Shown here: in pieces, positions 43,157 to 52,014 of the stretch
Layout of the letters: each line of letters starts with the position of its first letter
Position numbering within the stretch: position 1 is the stretch's first letter
NCBI GenBank assembly: GCA_032251045.1
Contig: JAVVEW010000004.1
Location: 1-64,000 of the forward strand
Length of the DNA: 64,000 nucleotides
Source: JAVVEW01 sp032251045
Lineage (GTDB): Bacteria > Pseudomonadota > Gammaproteobacteria > Methylococcales > Methylomonadaceae
Direction: 5' to 3'
The notes under the pieces: generated by a model
Database searches by the model: none
What the model was told of the DNA's origin: nothing
The model's input: only the letters and a program-made list of their open reading frames with translations
Program-made: the position numbers and the translations under genes

Positions 43157-44396
43157 AGCGCAAGACCTCAGCGGGATTGACTCGGGACGCCTGCCAGGCA
43201 GGATACAGTGTAGCCAACAGCGACAGTAAAAATGCCATGCCGGCGATCATTTCGACATCCTGCCACTCCAGTTTAGATGGCAGCTCGCTGATGTAATACA
43301 CGTCAGCGGCCATGAATTGCACATCGAGCAAACGTTCCAGTGCCGGCACCAGGGTATCGACATTCAAAGCCAGTGCCACGCCACCTGCCGTGCCCAACAA
43401 GGTTCCCGCCGCCCCGATGATCGAACCGAGAATGATAAAAATACCCATCACCTGCGCCGATGACAGGCCCTGGGTTTTCAGAATCGCAATATCGCCGCGT
43501 TTGTCCGTGACCACCATCACCAGGGTGGAGACGATATTAAACGCCGCTACCGCCACGATCAGCAGCAAGATAATGAACATCACTCTTTTTTCGGTTTGTA
43601 CGGCCTGGAAAAAGCTGCTGTGGGCCTGGGTCCAGTCGCTGACCCGATAGCGGTTATAAAAGCGATCCGCCAGAAGACGCGCCACACGCGGGGCGTTAAA
43701 CAAGTCATCGAGCTGTAAACGCAGGCCGGAAACCGTATCGCCCATGCGATACAACCGAGCCGCATCGTTCATGTGGATCAATGCCAGGTTGCGATCGTAT
43801 TCATACATGCCCACCTTGAATAAGCCGCTGACGGTAAAGCGTCTTAATCTTGGCACCACGCCGGCTGGCGTGGCATTGATTTGCGGACTGATCAGGGTGA
43901 TTTTTTCACCGACTCGAACGCCTAGATGGCGAGCCAGTTCGGCGCCCAGAATAATACGATAATCGCCTGATGTCAGCTCTTCTAAGGTGCCTTGCTGCAT
44001 GTTGGTGGCCACTTTGGAAACGGTTTTCTCATACGCGGGCAACACACCACGAATCATCGCGCCGCTGACCTGGCGCCCGGTACTGAGCATCACCTGACCT
44101 TGAATAAATGGCGCAGCGCCGACGCGCTGCGGCAGGTCAGTCAATGTCTTATCCAGCGTTTGCCAGTCGTTCAAGGTCTGGTCTAGGCCGGTGAGCGTGG
44201 TGTGTGCGGTCATGCCTAAAATGCGCTGACGCAGCTCGGCCTGGAAGCCATTCATCACCGATAATACGGTGATTAACGCGGTCACGCCCAAGGCAATTCC
44301 TGCGATTGACGTTAAGGTGATAAAGGATATGAACTGGGTGCGACGCTTGGCCCGAGTGTAGCGCAGGCCGATGAATAAAATCAGTGGTTTGAACAT
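43149..44396 (-). CDS. lolC: Lipoprotein-releasing ABC transporter permease (LolC/LolE-type)
   Basis: 415 aa: an N-terminal transmembrane helix (SFITLTSIAGIALGVTALIT), a large periplasmic MacB-like domain (about 50-270) and three C-terminal helices, ending with WQASRVNPAEVLRYE. Only one permease gene is present beside lolD, where many gammaproteobacteria have lolC and lolE; a single permease would have to work as a homodimer (LolF-type), unless a second copy lies elsewhere. Confidence 0.93.
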   Translation of the reverse strand: MFKPLILFIGLRYTRAKRRTQFISFITLTSIAGIALGVTALITVLSVMNGFQAELRQRILGMTAHTTLTGLDQTLNDWQTLDKTLTDLPQRVGAAPFIQGQVMLSTGRQVSGAMIRGVLPAYEKTVSKVATNMQQGTLEELTSGDYRIILGAELARHLGVRVGEKITLISPQINATPAGVVPRLRRFTVSGLFKVGMYEYDRNLALIHMNDAARLYRMGDTVSGLRLQLDDLFNAPRVARLLADRFYNRYRVSDWTQAHSSFFQAVQTEKRVMFIILLLIVAVAAFNIVSTLVMVVTDKRGDIAILKTQGLSSAQVMGIFIILGSIIGAAGTLLGTAGGVALALNVDTLVPALERLLDVQFMAADVYYISELPSKLEWQDVEMIAGMAFLLSLLATLYPAWQASRVNPAEVLRYE

Positions 44397-44427
44397 GAAT
44401 GCGGCCAGGGCCTAAGCGGGAAGAGGG

Positions 44428-44844
44428 TTAGTTTTTTCGGCAATCGGGGCACAAGCCGTACAGGTATAAACTGTGATCGGTGAGTTCAAAATCAAAACGA
44501 TGGGCGATTTCTTGTTGCCGCCGTTCGATGGATTCGTCCTGAAATTCCTCGACGCGGCCACATTTCACGCACAGCAAATGATCATGATGTTCGCCTTTGT
44601 TGAGTTCGAATACTGAATTGCCGCCTTCAAAGTGATGCCGGGTCACCAGGCCTGCGGCTTCGAATTGGGTTAGTACCCGGTATACCGTAGCCAGGCCAAT
44701 TTCTTCGTCGTCGCTCAGCAGATGTTTGTACACCTGTTCGGCGCTCATGTGCCGTGCCTCGGTTTGGGTTTCCAGAATTTCCAGAATTTTCAGGCGGGGC
44801 AAAGTCACTTTCAAACCCACGTCGCGTAAATCTTGCTTTTCCAT
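44428..44844 (-). CDS. fur: Ferric uptake regulator (Fur)
   Basis: 138 aa with a winged-helix N-terminal domain (LKVTLPRLKILEILE, IGLATVYRVLTQFEAAGLV). The metal site carries HHDHLLCVKCGRVEEF, the first Cys pair CVKC, and a second CPDC near the C-terminus. Fur represses iron-uptake genes with Fe(II). It is divergent from bamE, the conserved arrangement; 141 nt lie between them. Confidence 0.96.
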   Translation of the reverse strand: MEKQDLRDVGLKVTLPRLKILEILETQTEARHMSAEQVYKHLLSDDEEIGLATVYRVLTQFEAAGLVTRHHFEGGNSVFELNKGEHHDHLLCVKCGRVEEFQDESIERRQQEIAHRFDFELTDHSLYLYGLCPDCRKN

Positions 44845-44985
44845 AATATTCTTAAGGTTCAGAGAATCCGGTAAAATGGCCGGACAATACGTTATTGTAA
44901 GCGTAACGTAGGCCCACCATGAGCAATATGGCCGGTCATCGTTACATTGTACCTATTCTTGACGCTTTTAATAGGAAATGTCTGG

Positions 44986-45447
44986 ATGCTGAACAAACCT
45001 ATCGTGTGTGTTCTGGCGCTTGCGGTCACTGGCTGTGCGCCAACGCTGAATGAGCTGCCTGGCGTGTATCGCATCGCAATTCGCCAAGGCAATCAACTGA
45101 ATAGCAAAATGACCCAGCCGCTGTTTCCTGGCATGAACAAACGCCAGGTTTTGTTCGCGTTAGGATCGCCCATGCTGGTCGATCCCTTTCACCCTAACCG
45201 CTGGGATTATATTTTTTCCGAGCAACAAGGCGGAGGCCCCCGTCTGCAAAAGCATTTGACCTTATATTTTGAAGACGACCGGCTTAGCGCCGTGGCCGGT
45301 GATTTCAAGCCAGCCGCGACACCGCCGGAATTGGCTGGTGAGGATACCACGCTGACATTACCTAAGCGTGAATTTGAGCCGACTCTCGCCGACATCATCG
45401 GCAGTTGGTTTGGCTTGGAGCCTGAGGCGCCTGTTTTCGTTGAGTAG
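44986..45447 (+). CDS. bamE: Outer-membrane assembly lipoprotein BamE
   Basis: 153 aa from the ATG at 44986 (MLNKPIVCVLALAVTGCAP), with lipobox TGC at Cys17. The SmpA/OmlA fold signature is LFPGMNKRQVLFALGSPM and WDYIFSEQQGGG. BamE is a subunit of the Bam complex that inserts beta-barrels. An in-frame ATG at 44947 would place extra residues before the signal peptide and was rejected. It ends 34 nt before the convergent rnfH. Confidence 0.95.
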   Translation: MLNKPIVCVLALAVTGCAPTLNELPGVYRIAIRQGNQLNSKMTQPLFPGMNKRQVLFALGSPMLVDPFHPNRWDYIFSEQQGGGPRLQKHLTLYFEDDRLSAVAGDFKPAATPPELAGEDTTLTLPKREFEPTLADIIGSWFGLEPEAPVFVE

Positions 45448-45481
45448 CCTGATTTAGCCTGCTTTAACGCTTGCTGAGTGC

Positions 45482-45796
45482 TCAGCCTGCGCCGGCATTG
45501 GTGGCTTCGTCGGCTTGCTTGGCGGCGCGTTTACGTCGTGTGGCTTTAGGGTCGCTGATCAGCGGTCGGTAAATTTCAACCCGATCTCCTGTGGCCAGCA
45601 CTTTGTCCAGCGCACACACCACACCAAACACGCCCACCTTGTTCACGGTTAAATCAATTTCCGGGAAGCGCTTCAGCACGCCAGATTTTTCAATGACTTG
45701 CTCGGCGGTCGCAGGGGCGGGCATAGTTAAAGCCAAAATGACTTGTTCATCCGGCCTGGCATAGGCCACTTCAACTTGAATCATTTCATTCGCCAT
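45482..45796 (-). CDS. rnfH: RnfH-family protein (RatB)
   Basis: 104 aa ubiquitin-like beta-grasp protein: EMIQVEVAYARPDEQVILAL, KVGVFGVVCALDKVLATGDRVEIYRPL. The C-terminus is Lys/Arg-rich (KATRRKRAAK). The start at 45796 overlaps ratA by 11 nt; a longer frame to 45928 falls inside ratA and has no family sequence. The molecular function of RnfH is not established. The ratA-rnfH pair is named as a toxin-antitoxin pair in some annotations, but that role is doubtful. Confidence 0.9.
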   Translation of the reverse strand: MANEMIQVEVAYARPDEQVILALTMPAPATAEQVIEKSGVLKRFPEIDLTVNKVGVFGVVCALDKVLATGDRVEIYRPLISDPKATRRKRAAKQADEATNAGAG

Positions 45797-46223
45797 AAAC
45801 TTCCTTTGCTCGTTGGGTAAATGAACCGACCATGGTGTTACAGATTTGATTGAACACCGCGCCAAAAGCCAGCGCGGCCAGGCCTGTATCCAATTCAAAC
45901 TCCAGCTCCAGCGAAATCTTGCTGGCATCCTCGCGCAAGGGCAGAAACAGCCAAGAGCCTTCCAGCCTCCTGAACGGCCCGTTCAGCAAGGTCATGTCGA
46001 TACGCTCATCATCGACCACATGGTTTTGAGTGGCAAATGACTTATGGAAACCGCCTTTGGCGATTTTCAATTCCGCCTCCACCCGCCGCTCGTCCAACCG
46101 GCGCAAAATACGACTGTTCGCGCACCATGGTAAAAATTCGGCATACGCTTCGATATCCGCCACCAGCTCGAACATTTGTCGCGCCGGATAACGCACCAGC
46201 GCGCTTTTTCGCACCCAAGTCAT
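45786..46223 (-). CDS. ratA: RatA/CoqQ-like START-domain protein
   Basis: 145 aa from the ATG at 46223 (MTWVRKSALVRYPARQMFELV). SRPBCC fold: FLPWCANSRILR in the middle and FNQICNTMVGSFTQRA at the end, typical of the RatA/Coq10 family. Related proteins bind ubiquinone or affect ribosome association. The start overlaps the stop of the SNF transporter gene (TGATG). Confidence 0.9.
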   Translation of the reverse strand: MTWVRKSALVRYPARQMFELVADIEAYAEFLPWCANSRILRRLDERRVEAELKIAKGGFHKSFATQNHVVDDERIDMTLLNGPFRRLEGSWLFLPLREDASKISLELEFELDTGLAALAFGAVFNQICNTMVGSFTQRAKEVYGE

Positions 46224-47587
46224 CAGCCTAACACTCCCACCACATGCAAAAACACCACGAACACCGAGGCGGGGGCGATGTATCGGATCGCGATTTGCCA
46301 CAGCGAATAATAGACAGGTGGGTGTAGAGCCAACTCATCCTGGCTGTGTTGTTGATGCATAATCCAGCCTGCGAATACCGCCACGCAAAATCCACCGATG
46401 GGTAGCATCAGATTGGCGGTCAGGTAATCCATCAACTCAAACCAGTTCAAGCCAAACAGGGTGACTTCCTCGCCCAGATTGAACGAGAACACCGTACCTA
46501 AACCCACCAGCCAGGCCGTGCCACCCGCAGCGACACATGCTTTCAGCCTGGACCAGCGCAGATTTTCCACCAACCAGGCCACCAAAGGCTCGATCAGGGA
46601 GATCGCCGACGACCAGGCCGCGAACACCAGTAAGACAAAAAACAACACTCCGAATAGCCAGCCACCGGTCATGCTGCCAAAAGCAATTGGCAAAGTCTGG
46701 AAAATCAGGCCCGGCCCGGTTTCCGGCTGCAAGCCGTTGGCAAACACAATCGGAAAAATCGCGATACCGGCCAGTAACGCCACGGCGGTATCGGCGCCGG
46801 CAATCAGCAAAGAGGTACGGCCAATGGAAATGTCTTTCGGTAAATAAGAGCCATAGACCATGATTGCGCCCATGCCCAGGCTGAGCGTGAAAAACGCATG
46901 CCCCATCGCGGTCAGAATCGATGCGCCGGTGATTTTGCTGAAATCAGGCGAAAACAAAAACGTCAGCCCCTGCTGATAACCTCCTGAGGTCATGGCATAG
47001 CCGACCAGCAGCAGCAATAACACGAACAGTCCCGGCATCAGCAGGCGCACTGCTTTTTCCAGGCCACCCGCCACGCCTTTGGCCACCACCCATAAAGTCA
47101 TGGCGATGAACACGCTATGCCAGAAACCGACCTGAAGGTGATCGGAGGTAAAATCGGCGAACAACGTTTCGATCGCCGCAGCGTCCCGGCCACCGAACTG
47201 GCCCAGCAAGGCCTTCAGCACATAAGCCAGGCCCCAGCCGGCGATGACACTGTAGTAGGACAAAATTAAAAATCCGGCGATAACGCCCAACCAACCGACA
47301 TAATGCCATTTAGGGTCGGCGCCGGCCTCATCGGCCAGATCGGCCATGGTGTTGATGGGGCTTTGCCGGCCGCGCCGTCCCAGCAAGGCTTCCGCCATCA
47401 TAATCGGCAAGCCAATCAGCAACACGCACAGTAAATAAATCAGCACAAACGCACCACCGCCGTTTTCGCCGGTGATATAAGGAAATTTCCAGATATTGCC
47501 CAAACCGACCGCAGAGCCGGTTGCCGCCAGAATAAACGCCCAGCGTGATGACCATTGGCCGTGAATGGATTTTTTGGGTTCTGTCAT
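46223..47587 (-). CDS. Sodium-dependent transporter of the SNF/NSS family
   Basis: 454 aa with about 12 transmembrane segments. The NSS signature is WAFILAATGSAVGLGNIWKFPY at the first helix (Na+ and substrate site) and GENGGGAFVLIYL. A glycine/serine-rich unwound segment occurs in helix 6 (ISKITGASIL region). Substrates of bacterial NSS proteins are mostly amino acids; this one cannot be assigned. The ATG at 47587 (MTEPKKSIHGQW) was chosen; an upstream one at 47647 adds non-homologous residues. It is coupled by overlap to ratA. Confidence 0.9.
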   Translation of the reverse strand: MTEPKKSIHGQWSSRWAFILAATGSAVGLGNIWKFPYITGENGGGAFVLIYLLCVLLIGLPIMMAEALLGRRGRQSPINTMADLADEAGADPKWHYVGWLGVIAGFLILSYYSVIAGWGLAYVLKALLGQFGGRDAAAIETLFADFTSDHLQVGFWHSVFIAMTLWVVAKGVAGGLEKAVRLLMPGLFVLLLLLVGYAMTSGGYQQGLTFLFSPDFSKITGASILTAMGHAFFTLSLGMGAIMVYGSYLPKDISIGRTSLLIAGADTAVALLAGIAIFPIVFANGLQPETGPGLIFQTLPIAFGSMTGGWLFGVLFFVLLVFAAWSSAISLIEPLVAWLVENLRWSRLKACVAAGGTAWLVGLGTVFSFNLGEEVTLFGLNWFELMDYLTANLMLPIGGFCVAVFAGWIMHQQHSQDELALHPPVYYSLWQIAIRYIAPASVFVVFLHVVGVLG

Positions 47588-47842
47588 AACGTCCTCATTG
47601 ACAATGTGATGGCGCGGTTGACCGATGATCCAGGCCACTGACAGCAACCTGGCCGGGAACGCGATACGTCACGGGCGAGGCTAAACGGTTCTATACCCTT
47701 TGCCAAGCACCCCGGTGCCCAAGGACACCTGCCGACAGGTGCACAGCGACAGATATAGAATCCAGCAAAGCCCCCTGGACGCATCAAATCGAGTAAAATA
47801 CCAAATTCACTCTCTGAAGTCAGTCTTAAAATCGGTACATTG

Positions 47843-48331
47843 ATGGCCGCAAAATCAAAATCTGCCAAACACAAGCCCCAGGGCAACGCGCAAATCGCGC
47901 AAAACCGCGCCGCTCGCCATGAGTTTTTCATAGAAGATCGCCTGGAAGCCGGTCTGGTGTTGGAGGGCTGGGAAGTCAAAAGCTTACGCGCCGGACGCGC
48001 CCAGCTCAAGGAAAGTCATGTGCATATCAAACGCGGCGAGGCCTGGTTGTTGAATGCGCATTTTTCCGCGCTGGCCTCGGCGTCAACGCACATCATTCCC
48101 GAAGCGACCCGGCCACGCAAACTGCTGCTGCACCGCCGCGAGCTAGACAAGCTGATCGGCGCGGTAGAGCGCAAAGGCTACACCTTGGTTGCCCTGGCCA
48201 TGTATTGGAAAAAAGGCCGCGCCAAACTGGAGCTGGCATTGGCTAAGGGCAAAAAATTACACGACAAACGCGCTGTTGCCAAGGAACGCGACTGGCAGCG
48301 CGAGAAACTTCGACTCAACAAACACCGCTGA
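47843..48331 (+). CDS. smpB: SsrA-binding protein (SmpB)
   Basis: 162 aa: KHKPQGNAQIAQNRAARHEF, then IEDRLEAGLVLEGWEVKSLR, HSFSALAS-like region, and the basic C-terminus KKLHDKRAVAKERDWQREK, which inserts in the ribosomal decoding path with tmRNA. Starts at ATG 47843, not the TTG just upstream. No ssrA gene was recognised in the window. Confidence 0.96.
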   Translation: MAAKSKSAKHKPQGNAQIAQNRAARHEFFIEDRLEAGLVLEGWEVKSLRAGRAQLKESHVHIKRGEAWLLNAHFSALASASTHIIPEATRPRKLLLHRRELDKLIGAVERKGYTLVALAMYWKKGRAKLELALAKGKKLHDKRAVAKERDWQREKLRLNKHR

Positions 48332-48336
48332 CGACC

Positions 48337-48702
48337 ATGACTCACACCGCCTTACTGAACGCATTCCTGCAGCGCATTGCCAGCGGCGACAGTCCGCGTT
48401 TTGCCGAGACGCTAGCATTGATCGAGCAATGTTATCACTACCAACCCACCGCCTTTGACAACGGCCTGGGAGAAGGGCAGGTTCATAACGATGCCAACAG
48501 CAATCAAGGTTCATGCAAGGTCTTCAGCTTTGCCAAGGCGCATGACCTTAGCGAGCAACAAACCCTGCAACTGTTCGGAGAACACCACCAACACGTTCTG
48601 GAGACGCCCGAAGGCAGCGACCACGCCAATATCCGCGCTTTTATGCGCCACGGCTGGGCCGGCATCTGCTGGCACGGCCAGGCGTTGACGCCAAAAACCT
48701 GA
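48337..48702 (+). CDS. HopJ-family protein
   Basis: 121 aa: a compact protein with GEGQVHNDANSNQGSCKVFSFAK and FMRHGWAGICWHGQAL, the HopJ family signatures. The name comes from a plant-pathogen effector, but the family is widespread in free-living gammaproteobacteria lacking type III secretion. No secretion gene is near, so an intracellular housekeeping role is more likely. It follows smpB by 5 nt and is probably cotranscribed. Confidence 0.82.
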   Translation: MTHTALLNAFLQRIASGDSPRFAETLALIEQCYHYQPTAFDNGLGEGQVHNDANSNQGSCKVFSFAKAHDLSEQQTLQLFGEHHQHVLETPEGSDHANIRAFMRHGWAGICWHGQALTPKT

Positions 48703-48707
48703 CGCCG

Positions 48708-49748
48708 TTGCGGCCTTTTCTCATTGTCGGCCAGGGTCTGGCCGGTAGCTTGCTTGCCTATCAGCTGCTCAAACGCGGCTGTGATGTTCAGGTGGTCGAT
48801 CCCGAACAAGGTAACGCCTCGCAAGTTGCCGCCGGTTTGATCAATCCGGTTACCGGCAAATACCTGACCTTAGGCGATAAAACCCCCCACTATCTGGCCA
48901 AAGCCCGGCACACTTATGCGCAACTAAGTGCGCTGTTAGGCGCGGACTTGTGTCGCCCCTTGCCGTTTATCCGGCTTTTACCCGATGAAGCGAGCTACCA
49001 AAAGGCGGTCAAACGCCAAAAAAACCCAAGCTACCAGCCTTATTTAAGCGACTTGCAGCGCTATCCGCACGCCGGAAACTTTATTGGCCAAATCGAACAA
49101 ATCGGCGCCGCGCAACTGAATACCCGGGCGTTTCTGAAACGGTTTCGCCATCACCTGCAGACCAAAGGTTGTTATGCGCAACAAACACTGGCTTATGAGG
49201 ACATCACTTTATCGCCGCTGACCTGGCGCGGCCAACCCTTTCAGGCCATTATTTTTTGTGAAGGCCATCGGGTGCGCAACAACCCCTGGTTCGGTTATTT
49301 ACCTTTGCACCCCGCCAAAGGCGAAATTCTCACCTTGAAACTGACTCTGGCCGATGCTGCGCTGCGTCATTTTGGTCATTGGCTGCTGCCGGAGGGCAGT
49401 GAACGCACCCGACTGGGCGCAACCTTCATGCCGCGCAGCCTGGACCTTAACCCCAGTTCCGCCGCTCGCCAACAACTGCTGACCAGCCTGAGCCGGGTTA
49501 ATGAGCACTGGGCCAACGCGCCGGTGCTCGAACAGCAAGCACAGATTCGCCCCGGTAGTCACGATCGTCAACCGTATCTCGGCGCCCATCCGCAACATCC
49601 GCGCCTGTGGCTGTTCAATGGCCTCGGCGCGAAAGGCAGCCTGCAAGCGCCACTGCTCAGCGAACAGATGGCCGATGCCTTGCTGCAAGGCGAACCTATT
49701 CCCAGTGTCGTAGCGCTCAGTCGCTGCGACAGGGTGAACAGACCTTAA
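48708..49748 (+). CDS. FAD-dependent oxidoreductase (DAO superfamily)
   Basis: 346 aa from a TTG start. The N-terminal Rossmann motif is GQGLAGSLLAYQLLKRG with an acidic residue at the end of strand 2 (VVDPEQG). ASQVAAGLINPVTGKYL follows, the flavin-contacting segment typical of MnmC-like and glycine/sarcosine oxidase-like enzymes. The late HDRQPYLGAHPQH region completes the FAD site. It is followed 13 nt later by an MnmM-like methyltransferase, so the two may carry out consecutive steps of tRNA wobble-uridine modification. Substrate is not proven. Confidence 0.8.
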   Translation: MRPFLIVGQGLAGSLLAYQLLKRGCDVQVVDPEQGNASQVAAGLINPVTGKYLTLGDKTPHYLAKARHTYAQLSALLGADLCRPLPFIRLLPDEASYQKAVKRQKNPSYQPYLSDLQRYPHAGNFIGQIEQIGAAQLNTRAFLKRFRHHLQTKGCYAQQTLAYEDITLSPLTWRGQPFQAIIFCEGHRVRNNPWFGYLPLHPAKGEILTLKLTLADAALRHFGHWLLPEGSERTRLGATFMPRSLDLNPSSAARQQLLTSLSRVNEHWANAPVLEQQAQIRPGSHDRQPYLGAHPQHPRLWLFNGLGAKGSLQAPLLSEQMADALLQGEPIPSVVALSRCDRVNRP

Positions 49749-49761
49749 CCCGCTCAACATC

Positions 49762-50331
49762 ATGCCGCGTAATACCTTGCTCAATCATGCTCATGACTTT
49801 GTTCGCCAACACCTCCAAGCAGGCGGCATTGCTGTCGATGCAACGATCGGCAATGGTTATGACACGCTGTTTTTAGCGCAAAACGTGGGGGAGGGGGGCT
49901 GTGTTTATGGCTTTGATATCCAACCACAAGCCATTGCAAAGACGCAGGCACGCTTGTGTGAGGCAGGTCTCGATGCGCGTTGTCGGTTACTTCATGTCAG
50001 CCACCAGCACTGGCCTGAGTATTTACCCGGCCATGACCTTGGCAGAGTGCAGGCGGTGATGTTCAATCTGGGTTACCTGCCCGGCAGTGACAAGCGCATC
50101 ACCACCCAAGCCCAGAGCACGCTGGCTGCCCTCGATGCCAGTCTCAATAACCTTGAACGGCAAGGCGTGATCAGCGTGCTGGCTTATCCAGGGCACATTG
50201 GCGGCGAACAGGAAGCCGGGCAAGTCATGCTGTGGTTTGACGGGCTGGATACATCGAGGTGCCGCGTGGCGCATCAACCGGGCATCAGGCCGAATGCGCC
50301 AATGTGGTTTGGTGTGCAGAAAATCCGTTGA
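49762..50331 (+). CDS. MnmM/YtqB-like SAM-dependent methyltransferase
   Basis: 189 aa class I methyltransferase: SAM motif AVDATIGNGYDTLFLA, an acidic residue in motif II (GFDIQPQAI), and the NLGYLPGSDKRITT active-site block that marks the YtqB family (rRNA_methylase, PF06962). In Bacillus, YtqB (MnmM) methylates nm5s2U in tRNA. The preceding gene encodes an FAD oxidoreductase, so the pair could convert cmnm5 to mnm5 without a fused MnmC. A GHIGGEQEA segment follows near residue 150. Confidence 0.85.
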   Translation: MPRNTLLNHAHDFVRQHLQAGGIAVDATIGNGYDTLFLAQNVGEGGCVYGFDIQPQAIAKTQARLCEAGLDARCRLLHVSHQHWPEYLPGHDLGRVQAVMFNLGYLPGSDKRITTQAQSTLAALDASLNNLERQGVISVLAYPGHIGGEQEAGQVMLWFDGLDTSRCRVAHQPGIRPNAPMWFGVQKIR

Positions 50332-50354
50332 CCGCTGTGGCCGCGCTCATTAAC

Positions 50355-51079
50355 TCAAGCCGCGGCACGGCTCTTAACGCCTAATGCCCGGCGCACATCC
50401 TGCACAAAAGGGCTGATACGAATCAGGGAAAAGAACGCGTTTTGTACCCAGGAGCCTGGCGCACGCAAAGGCCGGCGCACATGAATCAATAAAATGTGCG
50501 ATCCTGGTCGGTCTCATTCCAGACTTCATGTTGCCGGGTATCATCGAAGATAAAAAACTTGCCCGGCGTCCAGTGATAGGATTGATCATTGACGGCAATG
50601 CGGCATTTTTCCGGTTGGTTGGGCACCACCAGTGGCAAATGACAGGTAATCATGCCCTTGGTCACGCCTTTGTGTGCCGGCAAATGGGTATTCGGTTCGA
50701 ACACCGAAAACAAAGCCGACAACACGCCGGGAATTTGATCCACCAGGGCGGCCGTTGCCGGTGCCTTGGCACAGTTATCATCAACCCGATAACCGTAGCC
50801 GCGCAGAAAAAAGGTACGCCAGGTGCGCTGATAATCCAGGCGCTGGTGGTCGGGCGAAATATCGCCTAAATGCGGGATCTCAGAGCGTGCCTGCAGCAGC
50901 GCTAACGCCTCGTCGCGAATAGTTTCCCAGTGAGCCTCGAGTTGTCCGGTCCAGGCAAATTGCTCGGCGTTAAAAACCTCGGGATCTCCGATAAGCGAAT
51001 AACGCGCAACAAAATGATTCATGGTTTTACGCAGTTTCCGGCCATAGCGTTTGACCAGGGTTCTGGCTAAAGAAGTCAT
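50355..51079 (-). pseudogene. Aspartyl/asparaginyl beta-hydroxylase-like gene, frameshifted
   Basis: The first frame (51079 to 50486) encodes an Asp/Asn hydroxylase domain: DYQRTWRTFFLRGYGYR, HLPAHKGVTKGMITCHLPLV with the metal His, and FFIFDDTRQHEVWNETDQ with the second His. It stops early at DRTFY. The +1 shifted frame goes on with LIHVRRPLRAPGSWVQNAFF to a stop at 50355, as in intact relatives, so one T is missing from a T-run near 50490. This may be a real mutation or a homopolymer sequencing error. Catalytic residues lie before the break. Function in the family ranges from EGF-domain to lipid A (LpxO) hydroxylation. Confidence 0.75.
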
Positions 51080-51226
51080 TTTCAGCTCCTCATTTTTTGC
51101 TAAGATGAATGCGGTGGTTCTTGTGTCACCTGCACCAAAAACCTAACCACGCCCTACATCTGATTCATGACACCCTTGAAAATAAAAGTTCGGGTCATGT
51201 TTTGGCTTTTGTGAAAACATATATCA

Positions 51227-51958
51227 ATGTTACCAACCATGTCGGCATCTTATCAACTGTCCAACGTGCGGGAAGTCAGTAAAAATCTGAGCCTGCTGGT
51301 CAAGCATTCCACACTGTTAAACCTGCAAATCGATGCTAAACATGCCTTTTTGACCGCCTTGGTACATATCGATACGGAAAAGAATCTGTTGATTGTCGAT
51401 TATGCGCCTAATAACGAACTCGCCGACAAGGCGCTCAGCGCAAAGAGTCTTAATTTTTCAGGCAATTACAATGGCATCGATATCGCTTTCATCACCCAAG
51501 GGCTGCGCAAAGGTCAATTTCGCAAACAACCGGCCTTTGCCACCGGTCTGCCAAAATCATTGTATTGGCGACAGCGCCGAGAGTTTTACCGTATTCGCTC
51601 GCCACGCCATCGACACAGTTATCTGTTGCTGAATGGGGCCGATGACGAGCCGCAAAAATTACCGTTACTCGATCTGAGTATTTCCGGCGCAGCCTTGTTT
51701 TGTGCCGGAGACATTGACCCGCAAATCGTGCAGGTCGGTTTGGAGCTGCCTGAGCAACAACTGGTGCTGGATGAAATTGGCAGCGGCCAGGTTAGTGTCA
51801 AAGTCGTGAATCAATGCCCGGTCAATCGCAATAAAGAGGCGCTAGGTACGCGCATTGGCATTCAGTTCACCCAATTGCAACGCGGCATGGATATGAACAT
51901 TCAACGCTATATACGCATGATTGAGCGCGAATTGCTGCAGAAGTTGGACGGTAACTAG
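51227..51958 (+). CDS. PilZ-domain protein, YcgR-like
   Basis: 243 aa. An N-terminal YcgR-like domain (LLVKHSTLLNLQIDAKHAFLTALVHID) precedes a PilZ domain with the RxxxR arginines in WRQRREFYRIRSP and the D-x-S-x-x-G motif in LLDLSISGAAL. It should bind cyclic di-GMP and affect motility or another output. Two near starts (51227 and 51239) are possible. No flagellar gene is nearby. It is a possible target of the cyclase at 34509 and the phosphodiesterase at 26195. Confidence 0.88.
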   Translation: MLPTMSASYQLSNVREVSKNLSLLVKHSTLLNLQIDAKHAFLTALVHIDTEKNLLIVDYAPNNELADKALSAKSLNFSGNYNGIDIAFITQGLRKGQFRKQPAFATGLPKSLYWRQRREFYRIRSPRHRHSYLLLNGADDEPQKLPLLDLSISGAALFCAGDIDPQIVQVGLELPEQQLVLDEIGSGQVSVKVVNQCPVNRNKEALGTRIGIQFTQLQRGMDMNIQRYIRMIERELLQKLDGN

Positions 51959-52014
51959 ACGCCTGTCCGAAAATAGACCGGCCTACTGCGAATGTGCGGG
52001 ATGGATGGGGGTAT

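Noticed and set aside
45482..46223. ratA/rnfH as a toxin-antitoxin system
   Set aside because: The genes belong to the conserved housekeeping block with smpB and bamE; RatA looks like a CoqQ-type START protein, and a toxin role is doubtful.
48337..48702. HopJ as a type III secretion effector
   Set aside because: No secretion gene is in the window, and the family is common in bacteria without type III secretion.
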